NCBI GenBank assembly: GCA_030700225.1
Contig: JAUYJT010000061.1
Coordinates: 1 to 39,120 of the forward strand
Length of the DNA: 39,120 nucleotides
Reading direction: 5' to 3'
From: Candidatus Nanopelagicales bacterium
GTDB lineage: Bacteria; Actinomycetota; Actinomycetes; S36-B12; GCA-2699445
The notes beneath the pieces were generated by a model. That model saw only the letters and a list, made by a program, of their open reading frames with translations, ran no database searches and had not been told where the DNA came from. The position numbers and the translations under genes were made by a program. Position 1 is the stretch's first letter. The number at the start of each line of letters is the position of its first letter. Positions 32,167 through 39,120 of this stretch are shown here, piece by piece.

Positions 32167-33462
32167 ATGCAGCAGGAAGCCAGACCGCTAATGCTGGTCA
32201 ACGCTGCGAGCCTGGCATCGGCGACCATTCTGACTTCCGGGCTGGGCGTTGTGTTCTGGGCACTCGCGGCGCGGCTCTATGATCCGGCCGGGATTGGGCT
32301 AGCGAATGCTCAGATCTCGTCCGCGACGCTGGTCGCGACCTTCGCTTCGCTGAACCTGGGCAGCATGCTGCTGCTCTACCTTCCCCGGGCTGGCCGTCAC
32401 ACCCGCTGGATACTGGTTCGTGCCCATGTCGTCGTCATCGCACTGAGCTTCGTAGCGGGCGCACTGTTCGTGGTGCTGGGACTCGGCGAGGACTACCTGT
32501 CCGATCCAGTGTCGATCGCGGTCTTCATCGTCGCGGTCCCGTCGCTCGCGATCTTCATGGAGCAGGCGGCGATCCTTCTGGCGATGGGGGCGGGCCCTGC
32601 CGTCACCGTCGAGAACGCTGTCTTCGCGATCGCCAAGATGGCCCTGCTGCCCGTATTCGCGGGCCTGGCTTTGGCCAGTGGGATCTTCGCCTCGTGGATT
32701 GTTCCGAATGTCCTGGTCGTGGTCGCCGTCGCGTATTTCACATTTGGCAAGCTGGTTCCGCGCCAGGAGCGGGCGGGTGAGAGCATCGAGCTTCCGCCCA
32801 GGCGGCATCTCTGGCCGCAGATGATCAAGCTCTACCTGAGTTACGTCGCTAGTCAGCTGACGGTCCTGGCCATTCCGCTGGTCATCATCTCCACACTGGG
32901 TGCGCAGCAGAACGGCTACCTGACGATGGCGTGGTTGATCGGGGTCGCGTTCGGCGCCCTCATCGTCAACATCACACAGTCCTTCAGCCAGGACGTTCGC
33001 AAGGGCCATGCGATCACGATGGTGGCCCTGAAGCGTCTGGCGGTGATGCTCGGCGTGATAGGAATCGGCGGAGGGGCGATCACGGTGATCGCCGCCCCAC
33101 TGATCCTCCACATTATGGCGCCCGGCTACGCATCGGCCAGCACCGGCGTGCTGCGTCTGATCGGTATCGCCGTGCCGCTTCAGGCGATCTGGTTGGCCAT
33201 GGCGGCGTTCCTGTGGTTGGAGGACCGAATCGGCTGGTTGGCGATCGGCAGTGGAGCGATCGCGGCTATCGCCATGGGCTGCACATTCGTGTTGGCTCCG
33301 GTGCTTGGAATAGCGTCGGCCGGCGTGGGCAGTCTGGCTGGCTTCGGCTCTCTGGCGCTGGTGAGCATAGTGCCGCTGATATGCAGAGTTCGGCGCGTGA
33401 AGGCAGGTCACGGCGACGACTGGGTCTGGACTGGTGACCGTCCGCCTACGCCCTCATCCTGA
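32167..33462 (+). CDS. polysaccharide flippase (Wzx/MOP-like membrane protein)
   Basis: A 431-aa polytopic protein with about 12 hydrophobic helices, typical of the multidrug/oligosaccharidyl-lipid/polysaccharide (MOP) exporter superfamily. An N-terminal ASLASATILTSGLGVVFWALAARLYDP segment (helix 1 followed by RLYDPAGIG; quoted in part here: FWALAARLYDP) matches the start of Wzx-like lipid-linked oligosaccharide flippases. It probably moves an undecaprenyl-linked glycan across the membrane. An AGGA precedes ATG 32167. The 3' end overlaps the convergent ATP-grasp gene by 17 bases. A teichoic or teichuronic acid flippase is an alternative; MurJ is less likely because MurJ proteins have about 14 helices and different flanking genes. 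Confidence 0.82.
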   Translation: MQQEARPLMLVNAASLASATILTSGLGVVFWALAARLYDPAGIGLANAQISSATLVATFASLNLGSMLLLYLPRAGRHTRWILVRAHVVVIALSFVAGALFVVLGLGEDYLSDPVSIAVFIVAVPSLAIFMEQAAILLAMGAGPAVTVENAVFAIAKMALLPVFAGLALASGIFASWIVPNVLVVVAVAYFTFGKLVPRQERAGESIELPPRRHLWPQMIKLYLSYVASQLTVLAIPLVIISTLGAQQNGYLTMAWLIGVAFGALIVNITQSFSQDVRKGHAITMVALKRLAVMLGVIGIGGGAITVIAAPLILHIMAPGYASASTGVLRLIGIAVPLQAIWLAMAAFLWLEDRIGWLAIGSGAIAAIAMGCTFVLAPVLGIASAGVGSLAGFGSLALVSIVPLICRVRRVKAGHGDDWVWTGDRPPTPSS

Positions 33463-34594
33463 GCCGCGCCCACTCCTGCGCTGTCGCCAACTCCACTTTC
33501 GCTCGTGAAACCGACGCCCAGCGGTTGCCGAGCCACCCGCGTCTGTACTCGATGATCTCGAGCGACTGCCGTCGGCGCAGCAACAGCGCTGACCTGGACG
33601 GCGAACAGGGAAAAGGGAATTGCAGCACTCGGTGGTACTCGCCATGGCGCACCTGGGCGGGCACCGGGCGCGGCCCCATGTCCAGGATGTGGAGGTACGC
33701 GCCGACGAAGTCCACGCCACAGGCCTGCAAAGCGGGCCAGGACCCGAACGCGCGGGCGTTCAGATCGATCAAGTAGGGGTTGCCGCGGTCGTCGATCACC
33801 CAATCGGCATTGAAGAAGCCTGTGTAGCCAATCTGTTCGACCAGTCGCCGCGTTAGACCCTCGATGCTGGGGTGAGACGTCACAGCCGCCAGAAGCGGCG
33901 GCCCTTTGGGATCGGTTGGCTCTGGATGTGAGAGGTAGGCCGCGGAGACGATCAAGTCTCCTTCCCGGGCGACCCCACCGGACTTGACCAGGCCCGTGCC
34001 GTGGAACGCCTGGACGAAAGGCGTGTCGCCCGACAAGGACGTCAGGTCATCCCAAGCGCGCGCGAGCTGATCAGCGTCTTCCGCGACACGCACTGCGGTG
34101 CCCGCGAATCCGGTCCTAGCCTTCACCACGACGGGGAAGGACCGTGCCGTCGGCCGGTCCCAAACTCGGGGAGTGGGAATGCCGAATCTCGCGACTGTCT
34201 CAGCCATCACCCACTTGTCGTACAAGACGGCGGGGTCGATCTGGCTTCCCACCCGTCGACCCAGAGCGGCAACCGGATTCGGCGCCGAGGCCACCGCTCG
34301 CGCCAGATCATCATGCGCTTGAACATCGACCACGTCGGTCCCCACTAGCGCGGGAAGATCAGCGTCCGGAATCGTTGCTGCCTGCCCCGGACGAGATCCC
34401 GGCACCACGAGTCTGCGCGGTCGGCCGTAGAGAGGCACGTCGAGTTGTTGCTGTGCGCGCAGGCGGGCCCCGCCCGGGCGGGCGGTCACGTGGCGCACGG
34501 CGAAGCCACGCATACGCAGGACTCCTGCCAAAGCGGAGAACGCTTCCCACGTGTGTCCGTCGACGAACAGAACTGCGGGCTTCTCGCGCGACAT
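33446..34594 (-). CDS. ATP-grasp ligase-like protein
   Basis: A 382-aa protein with an ATP-grasp fold of the carbamoyl-phosphate-synthase-like kind. An N-terminal pre-ATP-grasp region (about 1-120) is followed by YDKWVMAETVARFGIPTPRVWD, an ATP-binding lysine in VVVKAR (Lys158), GFAGTAVRV, FFNADWVID (261-269) and the metal-binding block LIDLNAR (275-281, where Asp replaces the common Glu of E-x-N-x-R). Such enzymes join a carboxylate to an amine or other nucleophile through an acyl phosphate. The substrate is unknown. GGAAGGGA lies 7 bases before ATG 34594. Its setting among glycan-assembly genes suggests modification of a sugar or lipid with an amide-linked group, which is inference. Confidence 0.82.
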   Translation of the reverse strand: MSREKPAVLFVDGHTWEAFSALAGVLRMRGFAVRHVTARPGGARLRAQQQLDVPLYGRPRRLVVPGSRPGQAATIPDADLPALVGTDVVDVQAHDDLARAVASAPNPVAALGRRVGSQIDPAVLYDKWVMAETVARFGIPTPRVWDRPTARSFPVVVKARTGFAGTAVRVAEDADQLARAWDDLTSLSGDTPFVQAFHGTGLVKSGGVAREGDLIVSAAYLSHPEPTDPKGPPLLAAVTSHPSIEGLTRRLVEQIGYTGFFNADWVIDDRGNPYLIDLNARAFGSWPALQACGVDFVGAYLHILDMGPRPVPAQVRHGEYHRVLQFPFPCSPSRSALLLRRRQSLEIIEYRRGWLGNRWASVSRAKVELATAQEWARLRMRA

Positions 34595-34687
34595 TCAGGC
34601 GGTCCCTTCCGAGTCCCGGCGCGCTCTGTCCAAACCGAAACTTCCGGTGATGAGCGCAACATCTGAGGGGTGGCGTTGTAAGGCTGT

Positions 34688-34734
34688 GCTCACCTACGCT
34701 GGTTGTGGGTGAGCCGCACGTGACTCATCGTAGG
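34688..34734 (+). promoter_or_regulatory. competing inverted repeats upstream of the GT2-GH16 unit
   Basis: GCTCACC (34688-34694) can pair with GGTGAGC (34708-34714). CCTACG (34693-34698) can pair with CGTAGG (34729-34734). The two helices share bases 34693-34694 and exclude each other. They lie in the 180-base divergent gap between the ATP-grasp and GT2 genes and could be a leader switch or operator. No known riboswitch motif was recognised. Confidence 0.3.
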
Positions 34735-34774
34735 CGGATCGCCCGATCGCTGACGATCGAACTGGAGAAGTGAG

Positions 34775-35677
34775 ATGTTCGGAAAACGCAAATCTGCCAG
34801 GCGTCGACGCGGCGAACCTGGACAGGATGGTGACACCGTGTCCGCACTGCCGAAGTACGAGCGCCGGCGTCCGGCGCGCGTAAGGCGGCCCTCCAATCCG
34901 CGCGTAAGTGTGATCGTGCCAGCGATGAACGAGGCCGCCAACATCCCCACCGTCTTGCCCGCCCTTGCTGACTATCACGAAGTGATTCTGGTCGACGGCC
35001 ACTCGACCGACGGCACTGTCGAAGCTGCGCGCCTGGCTCTGCCAAGCGTTCGTGTCATCGAACAGACCCGCACCGGCAAGGGAAACGCCATGGCTTGCGG
35101 ATTCGCGGTGGCAACTGGCGAGGTGATCGTGATGTTCGATGCCGATGGCTCCGCCGATCCCGCTGAGATTCCATGTTTCGTTCAGGCGTTGGTGGATGGG
35201 GCGGACTTGGCTAAGGGAAGCCGCTTCCTGGACGGCGGCGGCAGTGAAGACATCACACGCTTCCGCCGGTTGGGTAACTCAGGCCTGAACGCTCTCGCGA
35301 ATGTGCTGATAGGCAGGCACATGACCGACCTTTGCTACGGCTACAACGCGTTCTGGGCTGATCAGCTGTACCTGATCGACCTGCCCGATACGAACGCCGA
35401 GACCGACGAACCAATGCTGCCCGGCGACGGCTTCGAGATCGAGTCCCTAATCATCGGCCGGTTCGCCCTGTCTTCGGCGAACATCACGGAAGTTCCAAGC
35501 TTCGAGCGTGTACGTCACTACGGCACATCCAACCTCAACTCGGTTCGCGATGGCGTCAGGGTTCTGCGGACGATCCTCGAGGACAGGATGTACGCGAGGC
35601 GCATCCGCAGGCTCGCGCACCGCAGGCAGTCGCAGAACCGTCCGGCCCCAGCCATTCCGGGCTGGGTCAGAAGCTGA
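34775..35677 (+). CDS. GT2-family glycosyltransferase (DPM1/polyprenyl-phosphate type)
   Basis: A 300-aa protein. A very basic N-terminus (about 1-42) precedes a GT-A domain starting VSVIVPAMNEAANIPTVLPAL. DGHSTDGT (74-81) binds the nucleotide, and the metal motif is DAD (122-124) in FDADGSADP. KGSRFLDGGGSEDITRFRRLGN and DLCYGYNAFW follow the dolichyl-phosphate-mannose-synthase-like pattern. No membrane helices are seen, so it is a cytoplasmic or peripheral enzyme that may transfer a sugar to undecaprenyl phosphate. ATG 34775 follows GGAGAAG. The GH16 gene begins 15 bases downstream, forming a two-gene unit. Confidence 0.87.
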   Translation: MFGKRKSARRRRGEPGQDGDTVSALPKYERRRPARVRRPSNPRVSVIVPAMNEAANIPTVLPALADYHEVILVDGHSTDGTVEAARLALPSVRVIEQTRTGKGNAMACGFAVATGEVIVMFDADGSADPAEIPCFVQALVDGADLAKGSRFLDGGGSEDITRFRRLGNSGLNALANVLIGRHMTDLCYGYNAFWADQLYLIDLPDTNAETDEPMLPGDGFEIESLIIGRFALSSANITEVPSFERVRHYGTSNLNSVRDGVRVLRTILEDRMYARRIRRLAHRRQSQNRPAPAIPGWVRS

Positions 35678-35680
35678 ACG

Positions 35681-35699
35681 CCGCCACTCAAGATGGCGG
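35681..35699 (+). promoter_or_regulatory. hairpin enclosing the GH16 start codon
   Basis: CCGCCA (35681-35686) pairs perfectly with TGGCGG (35694-35699) around a 7-nt loop, and the ATG (35693-35695) sits at the loop/stem border. Ribosomes finishing the upstream gene 15 bases earlier would open it. Possible translational-coupling device; GC-rich chance pairing is not excluded. Confidence 0.35.
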
Positions 35700-36577
35700 A
35701 AGATCGAAGGGTCGCCGACACCGGCAGTAGAAAGACCGGGTTGCCCAGATCGTGGGCGATTCTGCTTGTCCTGACAGCGGTTCTGATCTTGGCCGGTGGC
35801 TTCCAGTCTGTGGGAGTGATCAACCTCGCTGGGGTGGCGGGACCGGTATCCGGTGGTGGCAAGGTCTCCAGCGAGACGACCGGCTGGACACCCATCTACC
35901 GGGAGGACTTCGATACTCCCGCGCCGCTGGGCTCGTTCCTGGTCACCTACGGATCCACCTTTGGCGCGTACCCGTATCCCTGGGCTGACACCAGCCGGAG
36001 CCTGCGCTCCGACCCCGGGTATTACCACCCTGGGAAGACCCTGTCCGTAGCTGACGGTGTCATGGATGCCTGGTTGCACTATGACGCTGAGCTCGGCCGT
36101 GTGCTGGTCGCGGCCCCGTACCCGAAGTTACCCAAGATGAGGTATGGACGCTTCGCGCTGAGGCTGCGTGCGCCAGCCGTTCACGGGTACCGAATCGCAC
36201 CGATGCTCTGGCCGGACTCCGATCGTTATCCCACCGACGGCGAGATCAACATGCCAGAAGGAGGGCTGGCGCGCCGCGAGTTCGTCGCCTACGCTCACTA
36301 CGCCCAGCCGACTGGGACTCCAGGGCCGACGCAGGACATCATCCCGACTGGCGTGAATGGTGAGGATTGGCACGTCTACGAGATCGCCTGGTCGCCGGGC
36401 AAGGTGGAGTTCTTCGTCGACGGTGAGAGCATCGGGGCCAGCACTCATGCCGTACCCGACAAGCCGATGCACTGGGTGTTGCAGTTCGAAACGCTGCTGA
36501 ACACGGAGTCTCCGTCGCGCAGCGCCGAAGCTCACGTTTACGTGGACTGGGTAGAGGCTTGGAAATGGGACGGCTAG
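35693..36577 (+). CDS. membrane-anchored GH16-family protein with altered ExNxxE motif
   Basis: A 294-aa protein. Residues about 18-40 are a membrane helix acting as signal anchor; the rest lies outside the cell and has the jelly-roll signatures of glycoside hydrolase family 16 (YGRFALRLRAP, HVYEIAWSPGKVEFFVDG, MHWVLQFET). The usual catalytic E-x-D-x-x-E is here Glu184-Ile-Asn186-Met-Pro-Glu189: nucleophile and acid/base glutamates are kept, but the central aspartate is asparagine. It could be a slow hydrolase, a transglycosylase, or a binding protein for beta-glucan-like or galactan chains. No ribosome-binding site precedes ATG 35693, which lies in a small hairpin. It is probably co-expressed with the upstream GT2. 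Confidence 0.85.
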   Translation: MAEDRRVADTGSRKTGLPRSWAILLVLTAVLILAGGFQSVGVINLAGVAGPVSGGGKVSSETTGWTPIYREDFDTPAPLGSFLVTYGSTFGAYPYPWADTSRSLRSDPGYYHPGKTLSVADGVMDAWLHYDAELGRVLVAAPYPKLPKMRYGRFALRLRAPAVHGYRIAPMLWPDSDRYPTDGEINMPEGGLARREFVAYAHYAQPTGTPGPTQDIIPTGVNGEDWHVYEIAWSPGKVEFFVDGESIGASTHAVPDKPMHWVLQFETLLNTESPSRSAEAHVYVDWVEAWKWDG

Positions 36578-36606
36578 CAGTCGGCTGATAGGTCGGCGCG
36601 CTCATG

Positions 36607-36801
36607 CTAGCCGATCTCGATGAACCGGATGATGACGATCGCGCCCCAGACAAGCACGGAACAGGCAGTGGCGATGAGGAGCTGGCGTCGCTGATCCGGT
36701 CGGCCGAGTCCTCCCTCCACGGCTGCGGTGGAGGCGAAGCAAAGCGCGAGGACGGCGAATGTGATCAGGACACCGAGCGGTTCCGAGATCAGGATTGTCA
36801 T
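36607..36801 (-). CDS. small membrane protein (unknown function)
   Basis: A 64-aa protein with two hydrophobic segments (about residues 8-28 and 42-60) separated by a charged turn (GRPDQRRQ). Its ATG overlaps the stop of the 117-aa membrane gene upstream (ATGA on the minus strand), which is the main reason to accept it over a longer frame through the same DNA. No family recognised. It is the last gene of a coupled minus-strand unit and ends 29 bases from the convergent GH16 gene. Confidence 0.6.
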   Translation of the reverse strand: MTILISEPLGVLITFAVLALCFASTAAVEGGLGRPDQRRQLLIATACSVLVWGAIVIIRFIEIG

Positions 36802-37151
36802 CGCGCCGCCTCTCGCGCCGCTCCACGGCGCAGAACCCACACCGACGTCGCCCAAACGATGACCGCCTGCAGCACGAGCGTACCCAGCCCCGACGACTCG
36901 CGGGCGTAGAGAACGATCAGGCTGCACAGGATGAGGGAGGCAAGCCCGATCGAAACGGCGACGGCGATCGCGAGCGCGACCGTCCGGATGCTCACCACGA
37001 GCAGCGTCGCGAATCCGACACCGAGAAGGCTGAACAGGCCCACAACCGGCATCCTGAGCCACACGGGCGCCTGCATCACAACGAGAAGGACGGACACCGC
37101 TGCCCACATGACCAAAGCCAGCGCGGCCCTCTGCGTCGATTCCGCGCTCAT
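36798..37151 (-). CDS. four-helix integral membrane protein (unknown function)
   Basis: A 117-aa protein with about four hydrophobic helices (roughly residues 8-26, 32-52, 57-80, 88-108) and a basic C-terminus. It overlaps by 4 bases both the 626-aa membrane gene before it and the 64-aa gene after it, so all three should be translated together. I recognise no family. A role as a subunit or assembly factor for the larger membrane protein is possible but inferred only from coupling. Confidence 0.7.
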   Translation of the reverse strand: MSAESTQRAALALVMWAAVSVLLVVMQAPVWLRMPVVGLFSLLGVGFATLLVVSIRTVALAIAVAVSIGLASLILCSLIVLYARESSGLGTLVLQAVIVWATSVWVLRRGAAREAAR

Positions 37152-39028
37152 GACTGCCTCCCAGGTGTCTGTGCGCTTCCGGCTGCGGCGGCCTGGGGCG
37201 GGCCGCCCGGAGACACGGACGGTGACTTGTCACCCACACGCACGAGGATCACGCCCGATGGGTTCCGGTAGACGATCTTGTACTGGCCCGAGGAAGTCAG
37301 CATCTCGACAAACACGTTCGCGAAGTCCGACGGTAGGCCATCGTTCTCGACCCCGTATTCGACCTGTGGCCGTGAGATGACGATGTAGGTTCCGACCGGG
37401 TTGTCTCCGATGAGTTTGTTGACCTGCTTGACGTCTGTCAGAGGCCATGAATCGAGCAGGTTTGGCGCCTCGTTGTACGAGGTGATGTCACGGTAGCTAG
37501 TCGGCCCGCCGTACCCCAGCGAGGCGATCGTGCTGCCGGCCGGTGCGAGCAGCGAGAACTCCTGGTCAAGCTGAAGATCCGTGTCCGAGATCCGCTCGAA
37601 GGACTCGTTCCCCCATTTCGCGAGAAGGAAGATCGGGAATGACAGTGCGATCACAGCCACAAACGCGACCCAAGTGTAAGGGCGAGACGCGGGCGGTCCT
37701 GGCGACACCAGGGCCGCTATCAGCATGGACGCCCCGGGCAGTGAGTAGAAGAACAGTCGCAAGATGCCTTCCCCGCCATACTCCTGCGAAACGACGATGA
37801 ACGCTGGTGCCGCTGTGAGGATCAGTAGCGGCAAGCTCACGGCCTTCCCGGTGCGCCAAAGCCGGATCGCGCCCAGTCCCGCCAGACCCCACACGAGCAG
37901 AGAGAAGACAAGTCGAGCGTTGACAACCTCCAGGTGGGCGCTGCTTCCCGTGAGCCGATTCCCCACGCCGCTCTCAACGACGGCATCGGCGCGACCGATC
38001 CCCCCGAAAATCTGGTCCAAGTGTCCGCTCCAGAACGGTTCCGCGGCATAGCTGAGCCACCCGACCATCGCCACGCCGATGAAGACGACGATCGGCCATG
38101 GGCGCAACCTTCCGACCACTGCGAGCAGCGTCAGGGGCACGGCAAGGGCCGGCGGCGTCAACTGATGGGTCGCGACGAGAGCGAACGTCAGGCCGGCCAG
38201 CAAGATCAGCAGCGCCAGCCGCGTCGTGTGACTCTCGGCTGTCTCGGGTGGCTCGTGACCGCGGTCGGCGGACCGGACGAGGGAACTGAGCCACGCCAAG
38301 CCGCGCCGAGGCGTGCGGACAGCCCAGGCCTGGATTCTGATCGACCACATGTCGGGATCCCGGTGACGCAGGTACGTCAGCACGATGGCGATGAACGTCA
38401 AGTAGAGAACGAACGCGACGGACTGGGGCGAGAAGTAGTCCTGCCCAACCCAGTCGGCCATTACGAAGACGATCACGCCGATCCAGGGGGCGCGCCATCC
38501 CTTCAAGGTCGCGCGGCCAATCGCGAGCAGCGGCGCCAGGTAGGCGAGGAGCAGGATGATTGGAGCCCACTTCAGCCAGACGACCGGGCTGGACGCTCCG
38601 GTCGCGTCCGTCAGAGCCGCGGATCCGGAGAAGAATCCGGGCCAAGAGAATCGGGCATCCATTGATGGGCTGGGATGGCCAAGAGAGATGATCGATTCGG
38701 TGAAGCTCGAGTGGAGCCAGGCCACCGGGAAACGCGGTTCGCTCTCCACAAAGCTCGCGGCCCCATGAACGAGGACGGTCAGTGCGACGACGCCAGTGAC
38801 CATCACTTCCGTGCACTGCCGGTGCCACCGCAGCGAGTTGGCCAGCACGGCGAGCACGACCGCAATCGCGACGTAGTAGGCGAGGGGCAGCGCCTGGATG
38901 AGTCCGTACGGGCCAATGGCGCTCTCGTCGCTGAAGCTCAGTGCGACAATTCCCACGCCCAGTGCCGCCAGAACTGTGCCCAGCGACGCCCACTTCATGC
39001 GGGCGCTGAGGTCAGTATCCCGTTTCAA
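37148..39028 (-). CDS. large polytopic membrane protein, GT-C glycosyltransferase-like
   Basis: A 626-aa protein with about 11-12 hydrophobic helices over residues 12-475, then an extracytoplasmic C-terminal domain (about 480-605) with no hydrophobic stretch and a Pro/Ala/Gln-rich tail. The design (many helices, long first loop with HSSFTESI..., acidic residues soon after helices, terminal soluble domain) resembles GT-C glycosyltransferases and O-antigen/EPS polymerase-like proteins, but I see no diagnostic motif. The start is TTG 39028, overlapping the upstream gene's TGA, with ACGGGGA nearby; ATG 38998 (Met11) is an alternative. Its stop overlaps the next membrane gene. Confidence 0.75.
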   Translation of the reverse strand: MKRDTDLSARMKWASLGTVLAALGVGIVALSFSDESAIGPYGLIQALPLAYYVAIAVVLAVLANSLRWHRQCTEVMVTGVVALTVLVHGAASFVESEPRFPVAWLHSSFTESIISLGHPSPSMDARFSWPGFFSGSAALTDATGASSPVVWLKWAPIILLLAYLAPLLAIGRATLKGWRAPWIGVIVFVMADWVGQDYFSPQSVAFVLYLTFIAIVLTYLRHRDPDMWSIRIQAWAVRTPRRGLAWLSSLVRSADRGHEPPETAESHTTRLALLILLAGLTFALVATHQLTPPALAVPLTLLAVVGRLRPWPIVVFIGVAMVGWLSYAAEPFWSGHLDQIFGGIGRADAVVESGVGNRLTGSSAHLEVVNARLVFSLLVWGLAGLGAIRLWRTGKAVSLPLLILTAAPAFIVVSQEYGGEGILRLFFYSLPGASMLIAALVSPGPPASRPYTWVAFVAVIALSFPIFLLAKWGNESFERISDTDLQLDQEFSLLAPAGSTIASLGYGGPTSYRDITSYNEAPNLLDSWPLTDVKQVNKLIGDNPVGTYIVISRPQVEYGVENDGLPSDFANVFVEMLTSSGQYKIVYRNPSGVILVRVGDKSPSVSPGGPPQAAAAGSAQTPGRQS

Positions 39029-39120
39029 GAAGTCCCCGTCCCGGTCGGTCGGCCACCGCGGCGGTCGGCCCTCGCGTGCAGCCGCTCGAGCCGAAGCCGC
39101 TGGATCTTGCCCGCCATGTA
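39025..39120 (-). CDS. C-terminal end of an upstream gene (partial, unknown)
   Basis: The minus strand is open from the window edge to a TGA at 39027-39025, giving the last 31 residues: a basic, amphipathic stretch (GKIQRLRLERLHARADRRGG) and a Gly/Thr end. The stop overlaps the TTG start of the 626-aa membrane gene by 3 bases (TTGA), as the other genes in this unit overlap. Basic C-terminal tails like this are common on membrane-associated glycosyltransferases, but the family cannot be determined from 31 residues. Confidence 0.55.
   Translation of the reverse strand, partial: YMAGKIQRLRLERLHARADRRGGRPTGTGTS

Noticed and set aside
36802-37239. Longer 210-aa minus-strand frame extending upstream of the 64-aa membrane protein
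   Set aside because: The extra part overlaps the 117-aa membrane gene and has an Arg/Pro-rich shadow composition; the ATGA junction supports the short form.
37974-38993. 339-aa minus-strand frame within the 626-aa membrane gene
   Set aside because: Arg/Pro-rich composition typical of an out-of-frame shadow; the hydrophobic-helix frame is the real one.

Overview
The window is high-GC DNA from an actinobacterium (Actinomycetota). The evidence is the gene order of the division and cell-wall (dcw) cluster, SepF and YggT after FtsZ, frequent GTG/TTG starts, a MurE with the meso-diaminopimelate motif, and a TraR/DksA protein with a lysine/alanine/proline-rich tail. I cannot name the genus from this sequence.

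Layout. Positions 1-128 are the 3' end of a group II intron: the last codons of its reverse transcriptase/maturase, then domains V and VI. A MaoC-type mesaconyl-CoA hydratase-like gene and a methyltransferase follow (307-1687). From 1.8 to 18.8 kb is a tightly packed dcw cluster: mraZ, rsmH, ftsL-like, ftsI, murE, murF, mraY, murD, ftsW, murG, murC, ftsQ, ftsZ, yggS, sepF, yggT. Most junctions overlap by 1-16 bases (ATGA, GTGA or TGATG), which implies translational coupling. The mraZ promoter carries four GTGG-type repeats at exact 10-bp spacing, the expected MraZ autoregulatory operator. pgeF (usual between ftsZ and yggS) and divIVA (usual after yggT) are both absent. ileS follows on the opposite strand and encodes a type-2 IleRS with a GTHH instead of an HxGH signature.

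From 22.1 to 29.8 kb are housekeeping genes: DUF167, TraR/DksA-like, lspA, an RluA/RluD-type pseudouridine synthase, a minus-strand lemA-DUF2207 pair, a Nif3/DUF34 protein, a zinc-ribbon coiled-coil protein, a large GC-rich imperfect palindrome, and RNase P RNA (rnpB).

From 29.8 kb to the end is an accessory region. It opens with a secreted or anchored protein ending in a 14-proline run, coupled to a two-helix membrane protein. A probable exopolysaccharide locus follows: two GT2 glycosyltransferases, a flippase, an ATP-grasp ligase, a membrane-anchored GH16 protein with an altered catalytic motif (ExNxxE), and a coupled minus-strand set of membrane proteins including a GT-C-like polytopic protein. 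This is the part most likely to hold undescribed biology. A plausible reading is that the GT2 enzymes build a lipid-linked glycan, the flippase exports it, the GH16 protein trims or remodels it outside the membrane, and the ATP-grasp enzyme adds an amino-acid or similar amide substituent. That reading is inference. No non-genic stretch exceeds about 300 bases once rnpB is counted; I saw no tRNA, CRISPR array or insertion sequence.
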